In this document: one piece after another, positions 28,794-38,145 of the stretch
How the letters are laid out: each line of letters opens with the position of its first letter
Numbering within the stretch: the stretch's first letter is position 1
NCBI RefSeq assembly: GCF_900239345.1
Contig: NZ_OESZ01000003.1
Coordinates: 1 to 64,000, forward strand
Source: Tenacibaculum dicentrarchi
GTDB taxonomy: Bacteria > Bacteroidota > Bacteroidia > Flavobacteriales > Flavobacteriaceae
DNA: 64,000 nt
Direction of reading: 5' to 3'
The notes under the pieces: generated by a model
Seen by the model: the letters and a program-made list of their open reading frames with translations, nothing else
What the model was told of the DNA's origin: nothing
Databases searched by the model: none
Made by a program: the position numbers and the translations under genes

Positions 28794-29102
28794 TTATATT
28801 GCTTTATCTGATTTTTTTGAAAATCTAATTTTCTTACCTTCTTCTACTTTATAACCAACTTTTACAGCTTCACCGTTTTCGATTAATGCTAAGTTAGATA
28901 TGTGTAAAGAAGCTTCCTTTTTTACAATTCCTCCTTGAGGATTAGCTGCTGATGGTTTAGTATGTTTCGATACCATGTTCACACCTTCTACTAACACTCT
29001 ATCTTTATCTCTAAGGATTTGTAAAACTTTACCTTCCGATCCTTTGTGATCTCCTGCTAATACTCTAACAGTATCACCTGATTTTATTTTGAACTTCTTC
29101 AT
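28794..29102 (-). CDS. rplX: 50S ribosomal protein L24
   Basis: The 102-residue KOW-domain protein starts [20 protein letters not shown], and the middle has [15 protein letters not shown]24 binds domain I of 23S rRNA early in assembly, near the exit tunnel. It lies 12 bp after rplN in the same operon. Confidence 0.97.
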   Translation of the reverse strand: MKKFKIKSGDTVRVLAGDHKGSEGKVLQILRDKDRVLVEGVNMVSKHTKPSAANPQGGIVKKEASLHISNLALIENGEAVKVGYKVEEGKKIRFSKKSDKAI

Positions 29103-29114
29103 CTTAATGTCGAT

Positions 29115-29483
29115 TTAAAGCACTTCAGGTGCTAATGATACTATCTTCATAAATTGCTTGTCACGTAATTCACGGGCAACAGGACCAAATACACGTGTTC
29201 CTCTCATTTCCTCAGTAGGATTTAAAAGTACACAAGCATTATCATCAAATCTGATATATGATCCGTCCTTACGTCTGATTTCTTTTTTAGTACGAACAAC
29301 AACAGCACGAGATACTTGACCTTTCTTTACACTTCCATTTGGAGTTGTAGATTTGATTGTAACAACAATCTTATCACCAACACTAGCGTAACGCTTTCTT
29401 GTTCCTCCTAATACTCTAATCACTAAAACTTCTTTTGCTCCAGTGTTATCTGCGACTCTTAATCTTGATTCTGTCTGTAACAT
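29115..29483 (-). CDS. rplN: 50S ribosomal protein L14
   Basis: The 122-residue protein begins [19 protein letters not shown] and ends [20 protein letters not shown] ([16 protein letters not shown]), the full-length L14 pattern. It binds 23S rRNA at the subunit interface and contacts L19 and 16S helix 14. One bp separates it from rpsQ. Confidence 0.97.
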   Translation of the reverse strand: MLQTESRLRVADNTGAKEVLVIRVLGGTRKRYASVGDKIVVTIKSTTPNGSVKKGQVSRAVVVRTKKEIRRKDGSYIRFDDNACVLLNPTEEMRGTRVFGPVARELRDKQFMKIVSLAPEVL

Positions 29484-29484
29484 A

Positions 29485-29742
29485 TTATTTAGCTCTATCT
29501 AGGATTTCTACTAATCTCCAACGTTTAGATTTACTCATAGGACGTGTTTCCATGATCCTAACAGTATCTCCTTCGTTGCAATCGTTATTCTCGTCATGTG
29601 CAACGTACTTTTTCGTTTTTAACACGAATTTACCATACATTGGGTGCTTGGTTCTTTTTACCTCATTAACAACAATAGATTTCTCCATTTTGCTACTAGA
29701 TACTACACCTATTCTCTCTTTTCTAAGATTTCTTTTCTCCAT
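29485..29742 (-). CDS. rpsQ: 30S ribosomal protein S17
   Basis: The 85-residue OB-fold protein carries the S17 features [30 protein letters not shown] and the [20 protein letters not shown] block. It binds 16S rRNA helices 7 and 11 early in assembly. Position between rpmC and rplN is the standard order. Confidence 0.97.
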   Translation of the reverse strand: MEKRNLRKERIGVVSSSKMEKSIVVNEVKRTKHPMYGKFVLKTKKYVAHDENNDCNEGDTVRIMETRPMSKSKRWRLVEILDRAK

Positions 29743-29760
29743 CTTTAAAACTGACTAGAA

Positions 29761-29952
29761 TTATTGTAATTCTCTTTTAGTTAACTCTGTAGCAATTCTT
29801 GCTACAGTTTTTCTTAAGCTTTTAATCTGCATTGGGTTTTCCAATGGAGTTATGGCGTGAGCCATCTTAAGATCCGTATAATTTTTCTTTAACGTCACTA
29901 ATCTTCCTTGTAGGTCGATAGTAGTTAATTCTTTAATTGCTGATTGTTTCAT
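29761..29952 (-). CDS. rpmC: 50S ribosomal protein L29
   Basis: This is a 63-residue two-helix protein (SAIKELTTIDLQGRLVTL, PLENPMQIKSLRKTVARI) at the polypeptide exit site, where trigger factor and SRP dock nearby. It is 11 bp after rplP. Confidence 0.95.
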   Translation of the reverse strand: MKQSAIKELTTIDLQGRLVTLKKNYTDLKMAHAITPLENPMQIKSLRKTVARIATELTKRELQ

Positions 29953-29963
29953 TGTATATAGAA

Positions 29964-30395
29964 TTAAGCGTTAAAATCAAAATCTCTTGCAATAACAAAT
30001 CTCGTTTTAACAGGAAGTTTCTGAGCAGCTAAACGTAAAGCTTCTTTTGCAACATCCATTGGTACTCCACCAATTTCAAACAAAATTCTACCTGGTTTAA
30101 TTACTGAAACAAAATGATCTGGTGCTCCTTTACCCTTACCCATACGAACCTCTAAAGGTTTCTTTGTAATAGGCTTGTCTGGAAATATTTTAATCCAAAG
30201 CTGACCCTCTCTCTTCATATGACGAGTTGCCGCAATACGAGCTGCCTCTATTTGGCGAGAGGTAAGTAAATTCTGATCTAATGATTTGATACCAAACGTT
30301 CCGTTAGAAAGTTGAGCACCTCTACCAGAGTTACCTTTCATATTTCCTTTCGCCTTCTGTACCTTACGGTATTTTACTCTTTTTGGCTGTAACAT
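29964..30395 (-). CDS. rplP: 50S ribosomal protein L16
   Basis: The 143-residue protein begins [18 protein letters not shown] and has [20 protein letters not shown] followed by [21 protein letters not shown]16 organises the A-site tRNA region of 23S rRNA. Length and order in the S10 cluster are standard. Confidence 0.97.
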   Translation of the reverse strand: MLQPKRVKYRKVQKAKGNMKGNSGRGAQLSNGTFGIKSLDQNLLTSRQIEAARIAATRHMKREGQLWIKIFPDKPITKKPLEVRMGKGKGAPDHFVSVIKPGRILFEIGGVPMDVAKEALRLAAQKLPVKTRFVIARDFDFNA

Positions 30396-30417
30396 TTTTA
30401 ATTTCTAATTTTAAAAA

Positions 30418-31143
30418 TTATTTTCTTCTGCGAGGTTGTTGACGTTTTCCATTACCACCACCTTTATTAGCACCACCTTTTTGCTTAGATAGTCCTGCTA
30501 ATGGAGATAACTCACGCTTTCCATATACCTCACCTTTCATGATCCATACCTTAATACCTAATCTTCCGTACTGTGTATGTGCCTCAACAAGTGCATAATC
30601 AATGTCTGCTCTAAAAGTAGAAAGAGGAATTCTTCCTTCTTTATAGTGCTCAGAACGTGCCATTTCTGCTCCATTTAAACGTCCAGAAATTTGGATTTTA
30701 ATCCCTTCTGAATTCATTCTCATAGCAGCTGTAATAGCCATTTTTGTAGCTCGCTTGTAAGAAATTCTATTTTCAATTTGACGAGCAACACTAGCTGCTA
30801 CTAATTTAGCATCTAATTCAGGACGCTTAATTTCAAAAATATTAATTTGAACTTCTTTTCCTGTAATTTTCTTAAGCTCTTCTTTTAACTTGTCTACCTC
30901 TTGACCTCCTTTACCAATAATGATACCTGGACGTGCCGTAGTGATAGTAACGGTTACAAGTTTAAGCGTACGCTCAATAATTACCCTTGATACACTTGCT
31001 TTAAATAATCTAGCATTAATATACTTTCTTATTTTATCATCTTCAGCTAATTTATCTCCGTAGTCATTTCCACCATACCAGTTAGATTCCCATCCTCTGA
31101 TAATTCCTAAACGATTTCCTATTGGATTTGTTTTTTGTCCCAT
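30418..31143 (-). CDS. rpsC: 30S ribosomal protein S3
   Basis: The 241-residue protein has the N-terminal KH domain with the GxxG loop in [15 protein letters not shown], and the C-terminal S3 domain ([38 protein letters not shown]). The tail is rich in Gly, Gln and Arg. S3 lines the mRNA entry tunnel and contributes to helicase activity of the ribosome. Confidence 0.97.
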   Translation of the reverse strand: MGQKTNPIGNRLGIIRGWESNWYGGNDYGDKLAEDDKIRKYINARLFKASVSRVIIERTLKLVTVTITTARPGIIIGKGGQEVDKLKEELKKITGKEVQINIFEIKRPELDAKLVAASVARQIENRISYKRATKMAITAAMRMNSEGIKIQISGRLNGAEMARSEHYKEGRIPLSTFRADIDYALVEAHTQYGRLGIKVWIMKGEVYGKRELSPLAGLSKQKGGANKGGGNGKRQQPRRRK

Positions 31144-31154
31144 TTCTACTTTGA

Positions 31155-31559
31155 TTAATTGCTTTTAATTTTAGTACCTAACTCTAAAGTAACGTGATTA
31201 GAACGCTTACGAATTCTATGAGCACGACCTTGTGGAGCTGGTCTTAATCTTTTTAACATACCTGCACTATCTACACAAATAGTTTTAACAAATAGTCCAG
31301 CATCTTCGATACTAGCGTCTTCATTTTTAGCTTGCCAGTTTGCAATTGCAGACAATAACAATTTCTCTAAATTAGTAGCTGCTTCTTTTGAACTAAATTT
31401 TAAGATTTGTAAAGCTTTTTCAACCTCTACTCCTCTTACTAGATCTGCGACTAAGCGCATTTTTCTTGGTGATGTAGGACAATTAGTTATTTTAGCGAAA
31501 GCTTTAGACTTTCTTGCTTCTTTTAACTGTGTTGCCATGTTATGTTTACGACTTCCCAT
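31155..31559 (-). CDS. rplV: 50S ribosomal protein L22
   Basis: The 134-residue protein has [17 protein letters not shown] and the extended beta-hairpin around [20 protein letters not shown] that reaches into the exit tunnel. The N-terminus [11 protein letters not shown] is slightly longer than in E. coli; the MGSRK start is usual in flavobacteria, so the upstream ATG is kept. Confidence 0.96.
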   Translation of the reverse strand: MGSRKHNMATQLKEARKSKAFAKITNCPTSPRKMRLVADLVRGVEVEKALQILKFSSKEAATNLEKLLLSAIANWQAKNEDASIEDAGLFVKTICVDSAGMLKRLRPAPQGRAHRIRKRSNHVTLELGTKIKSN

Positions 31560-31568
31560 AATTTCCTA

Positions 31569-31847
31569 CTATTTTTTTCCTTTATTTTTTGCACCAGCGT
31601 GCCCTCTAAAAGAACGTGTTGGTGAAAATTCGCCTAATTTATGACCTACCATGTTTTCAGTAACGTAAACTGGTACAAACTGACGTCCATTGTGAACAGC
31701 AATTGTTTGCCCTACGAAATCTGGAGTAATCATACTTGCTCTTGACCAAGTTTTAATAACTGAAGTACTCTCATTTTCAACGTTAGCTAAAACTTTTTTC
31801 TCTAATTTATAGTGAACGAAAGGTCCTTTTTTTAATGATCTTGCCAT
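31569..31847 (-). CDS. rpsS: 30S ribosomal protein S19
   Basis: The 92-residue protein begins [19 protein letters not shown] and has [20 protein letters not shown] and the [12 protein letters not shown] terminus. S19 lies at the top of the 30S head with S13. It is 3 bp after rplB. Confidence 0.97.
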   Translation of the reverse strand: MARSLKKGPFVHYKLEKKVLANVENESTSVIKTWSRASMITPDFVGQTIAVHNGRQFVPVYVTENMVGHKLGEFSPTRSFRGHAGAKNKGKK

Positions 31848-31850
31848 GGT

Positions 31851-32675
31851 TTATTTCTTTCTACGTTCTATAATATACTTATTACTAGCCTTAGTTTTAG
31901 ATCGAGTCTTAAATCCTTTAGCTGGAATACCGTTTCTTGATCTTGGATGTCCTCCTGAAGAACGTCCTTCACCACCACCCATTGGGTGATCAACTGGATT
32001 CATACGTACAGCGTTAACTCTTGGTCTTCTACCTAACCATCTTGATCTACCTGCTTTACCAGAAACTAGTAATTGGTGATCTGAATTAGATACAACCCCG
32101 ATAGTTGCCATACAAGTTAACAAGATTAATCTTGTTTCACCTGAAGGTAACTTAACTGTTGCGTATTTACCATCTCTTGCCATTAATTGAGCAAATGATC
32201 CAGCAGAACGAGCCATAACAGCTCCTTGACCTGGGTGTAACTCAATACAAGAAATTGTAGTTCCTAAAGGAATTTCGCTTAAATATAAAGCATTTCCAAC
32301 TTCTGGAGCTAACCCTTTACCTGAAACGATTACCTGACCTACTTTTAAACCGTTTTGTGCAATTACATAACGCTTTTCACCATCAGCATAACTAAGTAAA
32401 GCAATAAATGCAGTACGATTTGGATCGTACTCTATAGTTTTCACTGTTGCAGGGATACCATACTTATCTTTTTTGAAATCGATAATACGGTATTTTTGTT
32501 TATGACCACCACCAATGTTACGTGTTGTCATTCTACCCTGGTTGTTTCGACCTCCAGATCGTTTTTTCGAAGCTAATAATGATTTCTCCGGCTTATCAGT
32601 TGTTATGGTGTCGAACCCATTTACAACTCTAAAACGCTGACCTGGTGTTACTGGTTTTAATTTTCTAACTGACAT
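31851..32675 (-). CDS. rplB: 50S ribosomal protein L2
   Basis: The 274-residue protein has [20 protein letters not shown], the OB/SH3-like RNA-binding domains and the C-terminal [20 protein letters not shown] loop that reaches the peptidyl-transferase area. L2 is required for subunit joining and peptide-bond formation. Confidence 0.98.
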   Translation of the reverse strand: MSVRKLKPVTPGQRFRVVNGFDTITTDKPEKSLLASKKRSGGRNNQGRMTTRNIGGGHKQKYRIIDFKKDKYGIPATVKTIEYDPNRTAFIALLSYADGEKRYVIAQNGLKVGQVIVSGKGLAPEVGNALYLSEIPLGTTISCIELHPGQGAVMARSAGSFAQLMARDGKYATVKLPSGETRLILLTCMATIGVVSNSDHQLLVSGKAGRSRWLGRRPRVNAVRMNPVDHPMGGGEGRSSGGHPRSRNGIPAKGFKTRSKTKASNKYIIERRKK

Positions 32676-32686
32676 GTTGTCTTTTC

Positions 32687-32977
32687 TTAAAGATTGTTAT
32701 AAAAATCAATAGCATGTCCTTCAGATAACTGAACGATTGCCTTTTTGTATCCACTTGTTATCCCTGTTACTAAACCTTTTTTGGTATGTTTAGTATTTCT
32801 TTTAATAGGATAATTCATAGTTTTAACAGACTTAATTGCTACACCATAAGTTGCTTCAACAGCACTTCTGATTTCCAATTTATTAGCCTTACTGTTTACA
32901 ACAAATGCGTAACGATTATTAAGCTCGCTATCTTTTGTTGCTTTTTCCGTAATAATAGGTTTTATTAAAATACTCAT
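32687..32977 (-). CDS. rplW: 50S ribosomal protein L23
   Basis: The 96-residue protein has [13 protein letters not shown] start ([15 protein letters not shown]), [19 protein letters not shown] and the loop [11 protein letters not shown]. It is the trigger factor and SRP docking protein at the tunnel exit. It is 7 bp after rplD. Confidence 0.96.
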   Translation of the reverse strand: MSILIKPIITEKATKDSELNNRYAFVVNSKANKLEIRSAVEATYGVAIKSVKTMNYPIKRNTKHTKKGLVTGITSGYKKAIVQLSEGHAIDFYNNL

Positions 32978-32984
32978 ATCTTTC

Positions 32985-33614
32985 CTATTTACTTAAGTTA
33001 GATTCAATTCCTTCTAAAACACTTTCAGAAATAATTACTTTATTCGCATTTAAAATACTATAAGTATTAACTCCTGTAGCATTTACAACTTTAGTTCCTT
33101 TTAAGTTACGAGATGATAAATAAACATTATTATTCTCTTCTCTTAAAACGAATAAAGACTTTTTAGAGTCTAAATCTAAAGCTTTTAAAACATTGATAAA
33201 TTCTTTAGTTTTTGGTGATTCAAAATTAAAATCTTCAACTACTACTAAATTACTATCTTTTGCTTGAATACTTAAAGCTGACCTACGTGCTAAACGCTTT
33301 AAGTTTTTATTTAACTTGAAAGAATAACTTCTTGGTCTTGGTCCAAACATGCGTCCACCACCTCTGAAAACTCCAGATTTGATAGAACCCGCACGTGCAG
33401 TACCTGTTCCTTTCTGTTTTTTAATCTTTCTTGTACTACCTGTAATTTCAGCTCTTTCTTTAGCTTTATGAGTACCTTGTCTTTGATTAGCTAAGTACTG
33501 CTTTACATCTAAATAAATTGCGTGATCATTTGGCTCTACACCGAATACTTCGTTAGAAAGTTCAACTTTTCTACCAGTATCTTTCCCTGTAATATCTAAA
33601 ACTGCTACTTTCAT
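32985..33614 (-). CDS. rplD: 50S ribosomal protein L4
   Basis: The 209-residue protein has the basic extended loop [17 protein letters not shown] and [18 protein letters not shown] that enters the exit tunnel, and a globular C-terminal domain. Its start codon overlaps the rplC stop by one base. In E. coli L4 also represses its own S10 operon; whether this applies in this phylum is not known. Confidence 0.96.
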   Translation of the reverse strand: MKVAVLDITGKDTGRKVELSNEVFGVEPNDHAIYLDVKQYLANQRQGTHKAKERAEITGSTRKIKKQKGTGTARAGSIKSGVFRGGGRMFGPRPRSYSFKLNKNLKRLARRSALSIQAKDSNLVVVEDFNFESPKTKEFINVLKALDLDSKKSLFVLREENNNVYLSSRNLKGTKVVNATGVNTYSILNANKVIISESVLEGIESNLSK

Positions 33615-34231
33615 TATTTTTCGATAGTTACAAAAGTATTTTTGTGACCAGGAATTGCTCCTTTTACTACGATAAGATTCTTATCAGCAACCACTTTTAA
33701 TACTTTTAAATTTTGAACTTTTACTTTGTCTCCACCCATACGACCTGCCATTCGCATTCCTTTGAATACTCTTGCAGGGTATGATGCAGCACCAATAGAA
33801 CCAGGAGCTCTTAAACGGTTATGCTGACCGTGAGTTGCTTGACCAACACCGGCAAAACCATGACGTTTAACAACACCTTGAAAACCTTTACCTTTTGAAA
33901 CTCCAGAAACATCTACGAATTCACCTTCAGTAAAGTGCTCAACGCTAATTGAATCACCTAATTTATACTCACCTTCAAAACCTTGAAATTCAATGACTTT
34001 TTTCTTAGCAGATGTACCAGCTTTTGCAAAGTGTCCATCTAAAGCTTTATTAGAGCTTTTTGCTTTTTTGTCATCGAAACCAAGTTGTAACGCACTATAG
34101 CCGTCTACCTCTTCGGTTCTGACTTGGGTAACCACGCATGGTCCTGCTTCGATTACTGTACAAGGAATATTCTTCCCGTTTTCGTCGAATAAGCTGGTCA
34201 TACCTACTTTTCTACCTATTAACCCAGACAT
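33614..34231 (-). CDS. rplC: 50S ribosomal protein L3
   Basis: I place the start at ATG 34231, giving 205 residues beginning [19 protein letters not shown], the normal L3 N-terminus. The frame stays open upstream to an ATG at 34312, but the added 27 residues ([11 protein letters not shown]...) do not belong to the family. The protein has [20 protein letters not shown] and the [20 protein letters not shown] loop near the peptidyl-transferase centre. It is the first gene of a separate transcript whose promoter lies after the rpsJ terminator, leaving a leader of about 230 nt. Confidence 0.95.
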   Translation of the reverse strand: MSGLIGRKVGMTSLFDENGKNIPCTVIEAGPCVVTQVRTEEVDGYSALQLGFDDKKAKSSNKALDGHFAKAGTSAKKKVIEFQGFEGEYKLGDSISVEHFTEGEFVDVSGVSKGKGFQGVVKRHGFAGVGQATHGQHNRLRAPGSIGAASYPARVFKGMRMAGRMGGDKVKVQNLKVLKVVADKNLIVVKGAIPGHKNTFVTIEK

Positions 34232-34469
34232 ATTTGTTAATTTTAAGACGATAGATTTATTTATACATCCAGCGCGTCTATTAATAATAATTATTTGAAA
34301 CAAATGTTTCATTTTTTTCCTTTAAATTTTAGGCAAAAAAAAAGAGTCGAAAAAACATCTTCGCTCTGAATTTGTTTTTTTTCCATTTTTCCCTTGCGAA
34401 ACCCTCAGGACATGTTAAATTCTAATAAAAATTAGAACCCTTACATTACGGAAGATAAATTCCGGTATG
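34232..34469 (-). promoter_or_regulatory. Long 5' leader of the rplC operon
   Basis: About 230 nt lie between the -7 box (34470-34477) and the L3 start. The leader holds short dyads (TTCTAAT/ATTAGAA at 34420-34437, CGGAA/TTCCG near 34449-34464, TGAAAC/GTTTCA at 34296-34311) and T/A runs. There is no independent ORF with coding character. A leader of this size before a ribosomal-protein operon could carry autogenous control; that is inference. Confidence 0.45.
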
Positions 34470-34477
34470 CAAAAATA
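34470..34477 (-). promoter_or_regulatory. rplC operon promoter, -7 element
   Basis: The minus strand reads TATTTTTG, an exact TAnnTTTG match. It overlaps the T-run of the preceding rpsJ terminator. No TTG sits at the usual -33 spacing, so the call rests on the -7 box and position. Confidence 0.5.
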
Positions 34478-34482
34478 TAAAA

Positions 34483-34515
34483 AACTTTCGGTTTAAAAAA
34501 ATTAAACCGAAAGTT
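34483..34515 (-). terminator. Terminator after rpsJ
   Basis: AACTTTCGGTTTA and TAAACCGAAAGTT form a perfect 13-bp stem with a 7-nt loop, 11 bp after the rpsJ stop codon, followed by TTTTATATTTTT on the minus strand. It separates the str genes (rpsL to rpsJ) from the rplC transcript. Confidence 0.8.
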
Positions 34516-34525
34516 AGTAATATAC

Positions 34526-34831
34526 TTAAACTTTAATTTCAACTTCAACACCACTTGGTAACTCAAGTTTCATTAAAGCATCAATAGTCTTAGAAGAAGA
34601 ACTATAAATGTCTAATAATCTTTTGTAAGCAGATAATTGAAATTGCTCTCTAGATTTTTTATTTACGTGTGGTGAACGTAACACAGTGAAAATCTTTTTA
34701 TTTGTTGGTAAAGGAATTGGTCCGTTTACAACAGCTCCAGTTGCCTTTACAGTCTTTACGATTTTCTCAGCAGATTTATCTACTAAGTTATAATCGTAAG
34801 ATTTTAATTTAATTCTAATTTTTTGGCTCAT
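34526..34831 (-). CDS. rpsJ: 30S ribosomal protein S10
   Basis: The 101-residue protein has [20 protein letters not shown] and [21 protein letters not shown]10 sits in the 30S head and also joins NusB in transcription antitermination. In many bacteria rpsJ heads the S10 operon; here it is grouped with fusA and closed by a terminator. It starts 12 bp after fusA. Confidence 0.96.
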   Translation of the reverse strand: MSQKIRIKLKSYDYNLVDKSAEKIVKTVKATGAVVNGPIPLPTNKKIFTVLRSPHVNKKSREQFQLSAYKRLLDIYSSSSKTIDALMKLELPSGVEVEIKV

Positions 34832-34843
34832 CTTAATATCTTA

Positions 34844-36961
34844 TTAACCTTTAGCTTTTGCAATTACATCTTCAGAAACATTTGATGGAGTTTCTGCGTA
34901 ATGAGAAAATTCCATAGTAGAAGTAGCTCTACCAGAAGACATAGTTCTTAAAGCAGTAACATAACCGAACATTTCAGATAATGGTACTAATGCTTTTACA
35001 ACTTTAGCTCCAGCACGATCACTCATGTCATTTACCTGACCTCTTCTTCTATTTAAATCTCCTACGATATCTCCCATATTTTCTTCAGGAGTTAGCACTT
35101 CAACCTTCATTAATGGCTCCATAATTCTGGCTTTAGCAGCTTTAGCAGCAGCTTTATACCCCATTTTTGCAGCTAACTCAAAAGATAACGCATCAGAATC
35201 CACAGGGTGGAAAGATCCATCTTTTAAAGTTACTTTCATTGAATCCATTTCATATCCAGCTAAAGGACCGTTCTTCATTGCTTCTTTGAATCCTTTCTCT
35301 ACAGAAGGAACAAATTCTTTAGGAACGTTTCCACCTTTAATAACTGACTCAAACTGTAAGCCTTGAACACCTTCATCTGCTGGCTCCATAGTAAATACAA
35401 TATCAGCAAACTTACCACGACCACCTGATTGTTTCTTATAAACTTCTCTGTGTTCAGCAGCAGCTGTAATAGCTTCTTTGTATTCTACTTGTGGCTGACC
35501 TTCATTCACCTCTACTTTGAATTCACGTCTTAAACGATCAACAATAATATCTAAGTGTAACTCACCCATTCCAGAAATAATAGTCTGTCCTGAAGCTTCA
35601 TCAGTTCTAACTGTAAATGTAGGATCTTCCTCTGCTAACTTAGCTAAAGACATTCCTAATTTATCAACATCTGCTTTAGTTTTAGGCTCAACCGCAATAC
35701 CAATTACTGGATCAGGAAAATCCATCGATTCTAAAACAATAGGATGTTTTTCATCAGATAAAGTATCTCCTGTTTTAATCGATTTAAATCCTACAGCTGC
35801 ACCAATATCCCCTGCTTCAATATAAGGAATAGCGTTTTGCTTATTAGCGTGCATTTGATAGATACGAGAAATACGCTCTTTTTTACCTGAACGATTATTT
35901 AACACGTAAGAACCTGCATCTAATCTACCTGAATAAGATCTAAAGAAAGCTAAACGTCCTACGAAAGGATCCGTAGCAATTTTAAATGCTAAAGCTGCAA
36001 ATGGTTCCTTAACATCAGGTTTACGAGAAATCTCTTCACCACTGTTAGGATCTGTTCCAATAATTGCTTCTTTATCTAAAGGAGAAGGTAAATAACGACA
36101 AACAGCATCTAATAAGAACTGAACACCTTTATTTTTAAATGCCGACCCACAAATCATAGGAATAATAGACATATCCATTACAGCAGCACGAAGAGCAGCA
36201 TGCACTTCATCTTCTGTAATTGAATCTTCATCTTCCATATATTTTTCTAAAAGATTCTCATCATAAGCAGCAACTTCTTCAATAAGTTTCCCTCTTAATT
36301 CAGCAGCTTCTTCTTTTAAATCTTCTGGAATATCAATAATATCAAAAGTAGATCCTTGTGTAGCATCATGCCATACAATAGCACGGTTCTTCACTAAATC
36401 TACGACACCTTTAAACTCATCTTCATCACCAATATTCATTACAATTGGCACTGCGTTTGATTTCAACATATCCTTTACCTGCTGACAAACAGCCATAAAG
36501 TTAGACCCTTGACGGTCCATTTTGTTAACAAATCCAATACGAGGAACTTTATAGTTATCAGCAAGTCTCCAGTTAGTTTCTGATTGAGGCTCAACACCAT
36601 CAACAGCACTAAACAAAAACACTAAACCATCAAGAACTCTTAATGAACGATTTACCTCTACAGTAAAATCAACGTGACCAGGAGTATCAATAATATTAAA
36701 GTGGTATCCTTTAGTATCATCAGTAGCTTCACCATTATTCAATGGAAACTTCCACTCACAAGTAGTAGCCGCAGAAGTAATTGTAATACCTCTTTCTTGC
36801 TCTTGCTCCATCCAGTCCATAGTTGCGGCACCATCATGCACCTCACCTATTTTATGACTAACACCTGTATAATATAATACACGCTCTGTAGTAGTAGTTT
36901 TACCTGCATCAATATGTGCAGCAATACCAATATTTCTAGTAAATTTTAAATTTCTAGCCAT
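34844..36961 (-). CDS. fusA: Elongation factor G
   Basis: This 705-residue translocase GTPase has the G1 motif [13 protein letters not shown] (about 15-27), [10 protein letters not shown] (G2), DTPGHVDF (G3), NKMDRQG (G4) and domains II-V through [20 protein letters not shown]. It moves tRNA and mRNA after peptide transfer and assists recycling. It stands 3 bp after rpsG, the standard str order. Some bacteria have EF-G paralogues; this one, in the str operon, is the main elongation enzyme. Confidence 0.97.
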   Translation of the reverse strand: MARNLKFTRNIGIAAHIDAGKTTTTERVLYYTGVSHKIGEVHDGAATMDWMEQEQERGITITSAATTCEWKFPLNNGEATDDTKGYHFNIIDTPGHVDFTVEVNRSLRVLDGLVFLFSAVDGVEPQSETNWRLADNYKVPRIGFVNKMDRQGSNFMAVCQQVKDMLKSNAVPIVMNIGDEDEFKGVVDLVKNRAIVWHDATQGSTFDIIDIPEDLKEEAAELRGKLIEEVAAYDENLLEKYMEDEDSITEDEVHAALRAAVMDMSIIPMICGSAFKNKGVQFLLDAVCRYLPSPLDKEAIIGTDPNSGEEISRKPDVKEPFAALAFKIATDPFVGRLAFFRSYSGRLDAGSYVLNNRSGKKERISRIYQMHANKQNAIPYIEAGDIGAAVGFKSIKTGDTLSDEKHPIVLESMDFPDPVIGIAVEPKTKADVDKLGMSLAKLAEEDPTFTVRTDEASGQTIISGMGELHLDIIVDRLRREFKVEVNEGQPQVEYKEAITAAAEHREVYKKQSGGRGKFADIVFTMEPADEGVQGLQFESVIKGGNVPKEFVPSVEKGFKEAMKNGPLAGYEMDSMKVTLKDGSFHPVDSDALSFELAAKMGYKAAAKAAKARIMEPLMKVEVLTPEENMGDIVGDLNRRRGQVNDMSDRAGAKVVKALVPLSEMFGYVTALRTMSSGRATSTMEFSHYAETPSNVSEDVIAKAKG

Positions 36962-36964
36962 TTC

Positions 36965-37441
36965 TTAGAATCTAAAGTGTGAGAATGCTTTGTTAGCTTC
37001 AGCCATTTTATGCGTATCAGTACGCTTTTTAACAGCGGCTCCTTCTTCTTTAGCCGCAGCTAAAATTTCAGCAGCTAAACGCTGTGCCATTGTTTTCTCA
37101 TTACGCTTACGCGTATAAGTAATCATCCATTTAATTGCCATAGATACTTTACGATCTGGGCGAATTTGCATTGGTATTTGAAAAGTTGCTCCACCAACAC
37201 GACGAGAACGAACCTCTACATGCGGCATAACATTAGACAAACCGTCTTTCCAAATTTCTAAAGCTGACTTTTCTTCGTCAGTCTTTTTTTCATTCACGAT
37301 GTCTATTGCATCATAAAATACTTTAAAAGCCACAGACTTTTTACCATCCCACATTAAGTTATTCACAAAACGTGTAACCAACTGGTCATTAAACCTTGGG
37401 TCCGGTAAAAGGACTCTTTTTTTCGCTTTTCTTTTTCTCAT
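36965..37441 (-). CDS. rpsG: 30S ribosomal protein S7
   Basis: The 158-residue protein has the N-terminal [19 protein letters not shown], then [20 protein letters not shown], and ends in [15 protein letters not shown]7 starts assembly of the 30S head and contacts E-site tRNA. It is 29 bp after rpsL. Confidence 0.97.
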   Translation of the reverse strand: MRKRKAKKRVLLPDPRFNDQLVTRFVNNLMWDGKKSVAFKVFYDAIDIVNEKKTDEEKSALEIWKDGLSNVMPHVEVRSRRVGGATFQIPMQIRPDRKVSMAIKWMITYTRKRNEKTMAQRLAAEILAAAKEEGAAVKKRTDTHKMAEANKAFSHFRF

Positions 37442-37470
37442 GTCTTTACATTAAAAAAGTTAATTAATTT

Positions 37471-37845
37471 TTACTTTTTTGGGCGTTTTGCACCGTATTT
37501 AGATCTACGTTGGGTTCTACCCTCAACTCCTGCAGTATCTAATGCACCACGTACTACGTGATACTTAACACCAGGCAAATCTTTTACCCTTCCACCTCTA
37601 ACTAATACTATCGAGTGCTCTTGCAAGTTGTGCCCTTCACCTGGAATATACGCGTTAATTTCGTTACCATTTGTTAATCTTACCCTTGCTACCTTACGCA
37701 TTGCTGAGTTAGGTTTCTTAGGTGTAGTGGTATACACACGCGTACAAACTCCACGTCTCTGAGGACAAGCTTGTAATGCAGCCGATTTACTCTTCTTAGT
37801 TATTTTGGTTCTTCCTTTACGAACTAATTGTTGAATAGTTGGCAT
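37471..37845 (-). CDS. rpsL: 30S ribosomal protein S12
   Basis: The 124-residue protein has [18 protein letters not shown] (the streptomycin-region Lys is present, so no classical resistance change is seen at that site) and [18 protein letters not shown] followed by VKDLPG. S12 helps control decoding accuracy. It is the first gene of the minus-strand str transcript. Confidence 0.97.
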   Translation of the reverse strand: MPTIQQLVRKGRTKITKKSKSAALQACPQRRGVCTRVYTTTPKKPNSAMRKVARVRLTNGNEINAYIPGEGHNLQEHSIVLVRGGRVKDLPGVKYHVVRGALDTAGVEGRTQRRSKYGAKRPKK

Positions 37846-38145
37846 ACTATTTACTTGTTTTTAATTTGTACTTAAATTACTCTATTTCATAAGAGTGTGC
37901 AAACTTACGTTTTTTTTTCTAAAGATTCAAACATCAATGGGTTTGTTTTTTTACTCTCTATAACTTTCAGTAAAAAGCAAAGACAAAACTTAAATAACTT
38001 AAATAAAAAATTAACTTCTTCACATAATTCTCAACAAGAATAATTACATGATTTCGCGTAACTTACAACAAATAAAAATAAAAAAACATATATTTTATTA
38101 ACAAAATTTTAGCATATTTACACCACTAATTCAAATATTTACATA
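37846..38145. other. 300-bp divergent intergenic region, rpsL versus SusC gene
   Basis: It holds the rpsL promoter at 37900-37930 and, to the right, about 200 bp of AT-rich sequence in front of the SusC gene. I see no ORF, RNA gene or clear operator there. A weak -7-like TATTTACA lies near 38114, not close enough to the consensus to call. Confidence 0.5.
37900..37930 (-). promoter_or_regulatory. str operon (rpsL) promoter
   Basis: On the minus strand TTG (plus 37928-37930), a 20-bp spacer, and TAAGTTTG (plus 37900-37907). Both boxes and the spacing match the Bacteroidetes housekeeping consensus. The rpsL start is 54 bp downstream. Confidence 0.75.

Noticed and set aside
29435..29758. 107-residue + strand ORF opposite rpsQ and rplN
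   Set aside because: It is antisense to two certain ribosomal-protein genes and has no family features.
33614..34312. Longer L3 start at 34312
   Set aside because: The extra 27 residues are unlike any L3 N-terminus, and [11 protein letters not shown] at 34231 is the family start.
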